A stretch of DNA of 64,000 bases from Pithys albifrons albifrons (Eukaryota > Chordata > Aves > Passeriformes > Thamnophilidae), in NCBI RefSeq assembly GCF_047495875.1, contig NC_092466.1:14814561-14878560 (forward strand). Direction: 5' to 3'. Below are positions 41,201-50,200 of the stretch, in pieces. The translations under genes and the position numbers were made by a program. Every line of letters begins with the position of its first letter. Within the stretch, counting starts at the first letter, position 1. The notes below the pieces were generated by a model. It worked only from the letters and a program-made list of their open reading frames with translations, made no database searches and was not told where the DNA came from.

Positions 41201-44200
41201 TCCACCCTAGGATGCAATTGCTAAATTATCTGTTGGCAGGACACTGATCAAAGGTGGAAAAACAAAGGCACACTGCACAACCGAGCAAAGGTAAACAGCA
41301 GCCAAGGTCTGGTGAAGTTACCTTCTCCCCTTGAGAATTTAAAAAGCAAAGAGAAAACGATCACAAACTGGAAAGGGAAACCTCAAACCATAAGGCTGCC
41401 AGCCCCCTCAACTAAGATTCTTCTGTCACATTGATTAAACAGACATGGCTTCTCCAGCGCAAACCAAGCAGCACAAGAAAGATGCTCTCTCAAAGCTTTC
41501 TGAGACAGACTTTCCCCTCAACCAAGGCTAAAGATGATAAAAAACTGCAGGGGAAGAAAAAAAATTCAATATACAACACAGCTCTACACAATTAGAAACA
41601 GATGTCTGGGTTCTAACTCGGTTAGCTACTGCCTCCCAAAACCTGCTCACCTGCCCACAACCACTCCTTAGCCAACTCACACAGTCACCGAAAATATATT
41701 CATTAGAGTATTGTCCAAAGTGACAAAAAGGGAGGAAGTCATCAATCATGTGAGCTTTAGTGGGCAACAGAAAGAAATTGAAGCAAAGAAGGGTAAGCTG
41801 CAGTTTCTCAACCTATTGAAGTGTTTGCCTATGTGTTTCTAGAGGAAAGGGACAAGACCTGGGTACATGTGTTCATCCATGTGAAGACGACCAAATAGAG
41901 TCATTATCACACAATTAAAGAAGGTAAAACAAAGTCTTCTTCCTCCCAACATCAAGGGAACAGTCAGGGCAAATGGATAAGACACAGGTGTCATTTTAGC
42001 TCCAGAGGGGAGAAACTGATACTCATTTCCTGCTCTTCAGCTTTAGGGTGAAAGAGCACCAAGTCAGTTATGACTATTGCATATATCTAGAAACCCACAT
42101 CCAGATCACTCTCCGAGGTCAGTAAGAGATGGTAGTTAATGCCACCACTAACTCTGCACATCCACCCTGGGATCTCACAGTTGAGCAGGTTCTTCCTGCC
42201 TCGCTTAAGAAACAGCTGCAGGTCAAAGTCCCCTCTCAATTATTCAAACCGACCAGGCTCTATAAAGATCCCTAAGGACGGCAGAGCTATTGCTGCCGGC
42301 TATTTTGCTGGCAATGCACAAACCAGAATAAAATCCAGTTACTTGTCCCAAGTCCTAGCAGACTCAGAGAGGTTAACTGCATAAAGCTAGGTCAAAACAG
42401 AGCACCACTGCAGCCAACAGCTCATCTTGATATGCAGTAGGGGAAATCTGCTGATAAAATCAGAGTGAGAAATGAGGGTGGGGGAACATTATCAAACATT
42501 TTAACTGCTGCACATTAGGGCTTCAATTCCACAGTTAAAACCACTGCAAAGTTGCTCTGAGTCAACTGGGTTGTTTTGCACTAATGTAATCTTCAAGATC
42601 AGATTGTTACACTTCCACAAAAAGTTTCTAAATAACCATTAAAAACAAGCCCTCAAAATTAATCATTCTGATTGTTCCCAATGTCAATTCAAGTCAAGAT
42701 TCCTGTCAGTAACCTCCCTCTTCCTTCTTTTTCACAACAAGTTTGGGGTATGTTTTACATTTGCCTGAGGTTGTCCACAGAGGCAGAGATCTCCCCAGAT
42801 ATTATTTGCTCCTAATAATCCACGGGAGGAGCAATTAACAGATTCAAATTAGCATGTTCAAACAGAGGAGTTGACTCTCAACTACAATGCTGCATAAATA
42901 GACGAGAGAGCCAGCTTGGCTTTTTTAAATCCACTGCTCACAGGACTACTTATTTTCCTTTAAGTCAAACACTCAGAGCAGACAGCTAGTCTTTAGTACA
43001 AACTTTCCTCCTCTCTGGAGTAAACCTGCGCTTCAGCGAGCAACATCTGTGAGGAGAGGTCAGTATTGTAGCAGACTAATGGCACAGTCAGGAAAGGAGA
43101 GACTCTCTTGGGCTTTACACACATCTCTACCACAATAGGGCACTTCATGGTGCCTGATGTTGCCCCCAGTTGTACCAATGGTTTCTTAGCTCTCTGTCTA
43201 CAGTTGGAACCCATTTCTGTGTCTCCATCTTCTCTTTTTTTAATTTAAAATCTGACATACTTCAAGGACAATATGGGTAGACCTGCTCTTATGATAAATG
43301 AAAATTAAAATAGCAAAACACCAGTGGCCAGACCTAGCAGGAGAAGACATTTTAGATCTAAATACTTTTCTTAATCCAACACCAAAAGATTCTGAATCTA
43401 AGATTAATAATGAATTTAACATCAAAGTCCACATTTTTCTTTCCCCTCCACTTTACAGTGTACAAGGTTCCCTTTTCCTTGGCTACTACCTTGGGGAACC
43501 ACAAAGCATGAAGGTGCCATTACTCTACCAGAAACCTCTGGGATTGCTTCACTTTGCACACTTGAATTGGTCCACTGCACTCAGGCTTGCCCTGGTACCT
43601 GAACACACATAAGTCACTGCAGTAAGCACCAGTAAATGAAAGTTTAGCACCTGCATGATGCAGAGTTCAAAAGGCAAATGAACTTGGGGGGAAGGGGATT
43701 ACAAGCAATCCCCTCGTAACTGGGGATTATTAGACTGCAGCCTCTCCAAAGCCATTTTGAATGGTTGGAGTTGGAGGAGCCTTCTCTGCTCCTGCCCCAC
43801 TGGACACAACTGCCTTGAGCGGTTTCTGATCTCTGTGTGTCCATACTAGAGAGAGCTGGTGGGTTCTCAGTAATAATGGGCTAAAATACTGAGGTGGTTG
43901 GAGCCTGAATCTACAGCAGTTCTACACCAGCAGAACTACCTGTCCTTATGGAGGAGATCTCAGTTTACATCAGCACAAGTGTGAAGGGAGAATCAGGAGG
44001 GCATGTCGAATGCTTAGGAGGAAATGGAGGTTATAGGCCACGTTCAGCCTCACTGAGGAACAAATGCATCTAAGCCCTGGTAAGAAGGATGGGGACTGCA
44101 AGGGAAGAAAAGCTTCAGACCCAAGTGCATAGGGAATGTACATGGCTGAAATATGGGCCCTTGCAAATAAAACAAACCACAGAGCTCCCCAAAGCAGACT

Positions 44201-47200
44201 TTGCCAGAAACCAGATATTATCTTTTTGATACGCACCCTCATTAGACAGCAAGTAATAAAACCTATTAGTGAAAAATTCATCTCCCCTGCCCCTTGCCCT
44301 GGCCCTCCCCCACCACATGCCCTCCTGCTCTGATCCTCTCTCTCTTCTAGGATGGCTGCGATTTGTTCTGAGAAGCGACAGGTTTATAGGTTAGCCGACA
44401 CCTTCTCTCTGTGGAATTTTAATTAACTTCTCCATCGTCAATATGTTAAGAAGCAGGGTTCCCATTATACGAGGTCAGCAGCGTGTTTCAGGCCTTGCTA
44501 TATCAGCCGTCAAATTGAAGAATTAATGACGTGGCTAATTGGCTCTAATTCTCCACACCCCCCTTCCTAAAATTTGGAGGAGTAAAGGGGGGTGCAGTAG
44601 GATGGGCTAATGGGAGAGGCTGGTACAGTCTACACTCTCAAAAAAAAAAAAGAGCGTGCACAATTTAAGCCCACTTGGTCATGGGGTAGCTGTTTCACCA
44701 CCTCCAATTTATCATCCTGCAGGGAGGAAGGGGGGTGGGGGTGAGGGGACTGAAGGTAAATATTGTGACAGAGAGTGTGCACAAGCATGCACACCAGGGA
44801 GAGGAACACTGTCCTGACAAGAGGCCACGGCAGTAGGTCATCACTTAGGAGTAGGAAGCAGCATGCCACTGGGCTCTAACCAGCCATGGTGCCTGAGCCT
44901 GTGTGCTAGAAAAGGGGCCCTCGCAGCACATAAGGCAGCAGAGGGCTTCTATCTCACATCTTGCAGCTCCACTAATGCACATGGCACTTCTTCAAAAACA
45001 CTATCTGTCTCAAACACTCGGAGCAAAGGGACAAGGGAAGAGCAAAATCATAGCTGGGCCCGAGTGTCATTTACCTGATAAAGCCTTCAGCTCTGTACAC
45101 TGTGTTTCTGCTGCGTGCAAAGCAAGCTTGGAAATTCAGTAGGGACAGCAGTTGTGGGAGGTATTTTCATTCTGCACAAGCCTAAAATTCAGTAGTTGCA
45201 GATATCACACAGGCCACAACAACAGCTTTTCTTCCCCTCTTCCTTGAGGTATGCTGAGGAGGAATCTCTCTTGTATGTGGAAGACCAGCTAAGCCAGGGA
45301 ACCAAACAGATAGATTGTTGCTGGTTGGTGAAGGATGCTAACTGTGAGAGTTTAAAATTTCTCAGATTTTCACTTTCTCAAGAATACGAGCACTTTGAAA
45401 AGCACCCTGGAAGATACTGCTCCATGTACTGCCCTTGCCTCCCATGCTGAAGTTGTAGTTGTAGCACTACACCTGCACTAGAAGCACAGGTACAGAAAAC
45501 AGACACTGGAAAACCTCATCCCTGAACTACACTTCTTTCTCAGTTCAGAATGTTCAAAGAAAACTGAGCTTTAACCAATGCATACAGCTCTTAAGCAGGG
45601 ATCTTTTTGCTCAGCATCTCTTCTGCCAGCGAATGACAATACAAGCTGGCACCTTTTCAGCACAGAAAATCTCAAGAGGATCCAACTCACTGCTTCTAAT
45701 TGGCAAGCCAGAGCTCGTTTGGCCAGAAAAAATGAACAGGTCCCACCTGAGGCACTAAGAGGAACACAGGGCAGTCTTCATGGCCTCTGTGTTATTAAGA
45801 AAAAAAGACCACATGCTCTTCCCTGAGCTCCTGCTGAGGCACAAGCCTCTGATCAGCCTCCACCCAAATCCAGTCCCTGAACTGCCACACTGGTGCCTCA
45901 GAAAGATTTGTGGACACACAGCAACCCAACTCCTTTACATCTGTTGGAAATTGGGAATAAAGAGATCTCAGTTACCTTAATAGTGGGCTGATAGCAATGG
46001 ACCACACTCGATCCTCTGTCTGCACTGTATGTAGACACTGACCAACTGTGCCCGTGGACAGGGACCAAACCTAAAGAGAGAGATGCATGTTATGCCACAT
46101 CACCCAGAACTGCAGAAGGTAGAATGCATGTTGCTAATGTTGTGCTGGAAGAGCTGCCAAAACTGCCGTACTTACCTTCCCCAAGGTCCTCTGCTGAATT
46201 CCCATTACTTATTTTTAAGGAGCAGAGCCCTCCATCACCGGCAGAAACATGCACTTAAAGTCACACAAAGATTCAGCTTATGACTGTGACCTCCTCCCCC
46301 ACCGGTTACAGAGGGAGCACCCCCATCACCACTTGCTCTCCAGAGCAACCCTCCACACAAACTCATCTTCTGTAGTTAAATAAACAAGAAGTGGAATTTG
46401 TTCAAATCTGTTCTCTTGAACAGCAGGGAAAGACTTTGCAGCATCCCTGAAAAATTTCCATTCATTCACCAGCCTGTAAAATAGTTTTCTTTTATAAATC
46501 CACCCGCTTCAGACCAATTTTCTTAAGTGTACCCCAGGTTGTTTTCAAATGGGCCCCTCTTGCTCACTGACAATGTGAGAAAATCTCTTCCCTCCCCCAT
46601 CAGCACAAACATGCACATCCCCTTCCACCCTTTGTTTCTGGGTCCTAATAAAGGCCCCAAAATTCTTGCTGGGGCCTCTGCTTGTGGCCCTCATTTTCTC
46701 CACCTTACCATCATTCTTGGCCCACAGGACTCAAGCCCCCCACTTCTCTGTAACCAACCCCCAATGTTTCACTTCAAGACTTCAAAGCTGGGAGTGCCCT
46801 ATTTGTTTGTTTGTTGATAATGCCCAGGATTGCAGGCTATTCTTGTCAGCAGGGAATTTAGCACCTAGTGTCAGCAAAAGCAGCAGAAAAGCTTAACTCC
46901 TTTAAGGCATCCCTATCTCCTACAGGTTAAAAATATTGCTCAGAGCGCACTATCTGCTGCCTATCACACAGGAATGTACATTAGCAGCTCTTCAGGGCTT
47001 AGTCCTAATCAACACTCAGCAGAGCCCTCAATAGCTTAGACACTTAGAGTCCCTTTAAAAGGCTGGTAGGGATTCCCTTCCACCCTCCAAGAGTCTCATT
47101 CATGCAAACAAGACAGTCTCAAAAGAGATGATAAAAAATAAGAGGTGAACATCCCCAGAGCGTATGCTGTGTGGAGCACTGGGTGGGCAAGATCTCACAC

Positions 47201-50200
47201 TAGGCTCAAAGAAAAACAGTCTTAAATTCCCCTCTGGCCTTCAGGAATTTGTTCTCAAGGTCGGAGATGTCTGTTCTCCAGCTGACAGAGAAGCAGCAAG
47301 AAAGCACTTTCCCAGAAAAGAGGCTCCACGGACCAGAGAGGAGCATACCTGCTGAAGTGTGAGACAAAGCAGCACCAAGGCATTGCTCCCAGGAGGCCAA
47401 CAGAATCCCCAGTAGTGCCTTTTGCATCTGAACCCTGCTTTACTTGGGAGTTATTTACCCAGGAGTACATTCATACAGAGGGACAATGAAAATGAATAGG
47501 GTCATGCTGGTTAGCAACCTGTCAGGTGGTTACCCATTTCCACACACTCCCTACAAAACTTTGAGAAAGACAATTAAGTCTTCCTCCGCTCCAACTTCCT
47601 TTCTTGCAAAACAGGAATAGCTGTTTTGACTCTAACCTCTGTCAATGCTCTAAGAGATGAACTACAGAACAAGTGTTCATCAGCATACCCTGAGCAAAAG
47701 CCAAAGTCTTCAACATACAGCAATCACTTCCAACTATGAAACAAGTGGTGCTGAAGATGCTACAGGTACTGCACCATTCTAGCAAGACAAGGGTGAAACA
47801 TCTATGTGGAGTTTCCTAAACTAGTAAAGCAGAGCTGGTTACAGCTCAGAACAACTCCAGGTCCACACAAGAACAGAGCACTGCCAACGTGATCCAGAAG
47901 GACAAAAATCAACAAGGTCCTGTCCCCAAAAGAAATAGTCAAAAATTAAGTGACAGGACCCAGTGATGCCAGCTGGAAGGGAAAAATGGGAGCTAACAAT
48001 ATTCATAGTCTACCTTCATTCTCGGTTTGCAAACCAGGAACCATTAAAAAAGAAAACAAAAAATTCCCACCACTAAGACCCACAGACCACAAATAAATAA
48101 ACCACACCCCCATACCTTTGAAAAAGACACCATGCTAACCTTTACAGAGATTGAATATATAACAGAGAGCACATTGAACCACACCATATCACAAAACAAT
48201 GATGGGTTTGATATATACAGCAAATTTCACACTAACTGACATGTATCTTTACACTACAGTATAAACAGCTATACAGTGAAAAGCAAAACATCAGCTTCTG
48301 CCTTGTGCACTTCCTAATTTAGGGCAGCAGCTGATGTTGTAAACTACTGCCAAATCTCTTTCTTAAAAGCCTGGCACAGCATGCATCTTTTCAGATGCAC
48401 AATAGCCAGTGCTCCTCCCGCAAGGAGTGCAGGCTCACAACAGTTCTGCTGACACTTTACAATTCACGGCACAAAACCTCTGAAGTCACGTCAGGAGCAG
48501 CACCTGCAGCTGCTGAAACATCACTGCTCACCTTCGCTGTTCGGTCCCGGGAGCCACTGACAATCAGGCCACCTTGGAAGTCCACACAGTTCACCTCCTG
48601 TTCATGCGCAGAGAACTTGACGCTGTAGGAGCCATGGATCTTGTGAAGGGCAATACTTCCATCCCTGAGAAACAAACCCACAGGCAGGGAGTCCATATTA
48701 GCTGCATCTCCCCTGGGCATGCCCCTTCCATTAGTGCTCAGGAGTGCCACAAAAAAAACAGGACTGATCTCTCACAGGAGCTGAAATCAATGCAGAATTA
48801 TTAACCCTCCACCCCTCACACATCACCTGTCCTCTTGCAATCTCACATCTGGCCAGTCAAAGCCTGATCTGACACACATGAAAATTTTCCTGGCGATCTT
48901 TCCACCCTCCACTTTGTGTTAAGCTGCAGAAACTACAGAACAACCACTCCTCCTACTACTACTTCGAGCTTGACAGAATCCTGTCTGTATGCTGAATGGC
49001 TGGAGTAAGGGAACAAGTAAGAGGACATTCCCACCCATGTCCAAGCCTTGGCTTTTCATTCATTTCAGAGCAGCCGTGCAGGGTGCTGTGCTTTGAACTG
49101 ACTACATTTAGACTTTTGACAAACAATACAGTTACTGAAATTTTGGATGCATGCCTTCATTTTCACCTAATTTTGGGCTACAGTTCATGGGGGAGAGTCT
49201 CATGAGATCCAGGGCAGACAGCCATGCTTGTCTCTCCCAGTTCTGTGCTTAACTGCTGTGTATAGTATAAATAACAGATCTGTCGTTTACTGTAGCTGAA
49301 ATAGGCCAGTCAAATGCAAAATTAATTGGAGAAGTGTGTGTGTGCTGGAAAGCTTGGCAGATTTCCCCCTCTCCACTATTGCATCAGTGGGTCTAATAAA
49401 TATATACTTGTTTCTAGAAAACTTTCTGCCCCACTGCAGTCCCAGGTAACCAGCAGTACTGATTATAAGAACAGTCTAGCTACACCAACTAACAGGGAAA
49501 GAAATTAAACTGGCACATCAATCAGGTTTGCCTGATCAGTCAATGCTGATTCAACAATTCTGTGGACATTCACACAAGTTCAAAAGAGAAAAGGACACTT
49601 TAGAAGGTCAACAGCATGAGACAGCTCCTTCACTACCATAGTAGAAGCTTTTTCAGGACAGCATCAAATTATGAGAGAGGAAGCAGCAGCAGTTGAATAT
49701 AGCCGACTATGAGGACACTGTGTAGCAAGACTGGCCCCCCTGCTCTGGGCTGGAGTTACACATAATCTTTCCAACTTCAGTGCCACAATCCTTGGGTTCC
49801 TTCATTCACTTACCCGCCTCCACTGACGATGTGAGAGTTGGCAAGAACAAAGCGACACACGTCCTCCTGGTGGCCAGAGAAGATGGCTCGAGGATGGCGC
49901 TGCAAACCCGCACCCTCTGGACAGAGCGGGTAGGCCTGGATGTTCTCTGCTTGAGACAGGTAGAGATACTCGCCATCCAGCTCCATCCAGGGCATCAAAC
50001 TGCAAATAGAGAGCAGGTTGGGGACATACAGGAGTGCGGAGAAGAGAAGAAAACCAAAACAAAACAACCTCACACAGGAAAAGAAAAGATTGCATATGTA
50101 AATATCAACAAACACAAATGCCCACTCAAGAAAAGTGAAGTTGGAGCTGCAGGTCACACACAAAAGCAGGGCTTGATGTAGTAGCAGTTACAAATTAAGC

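Larger units (their letters stand above)
19609..45975 (-). other. FBXW4: FBXW4 intron 5 (26.4 kb)
   Basis: This is the largest intron, GT-AG (donor AAG|GTAACT, acceptor GAACAG). It contains one CR1 scrap at about 20075-20170, a (CA)8 run, purine and pyrimidine tracts, and candidate regulatory blocks at 24240-24900, 28380-28740, 35920-36330, 37500-38060, 38220-38420, 40970-41310, 42780-42960 and 44340-44600. The stretches between these show no gene, RNA or further element that I can support. Confidence 0.9.

Noticed and set aside
49802..50095. Minus-strand open frame of 97 codons over FBXW4 exon 3
   Set aside because: It is a shifted frame of the real exon. The in-frame reading matches FBXW4.
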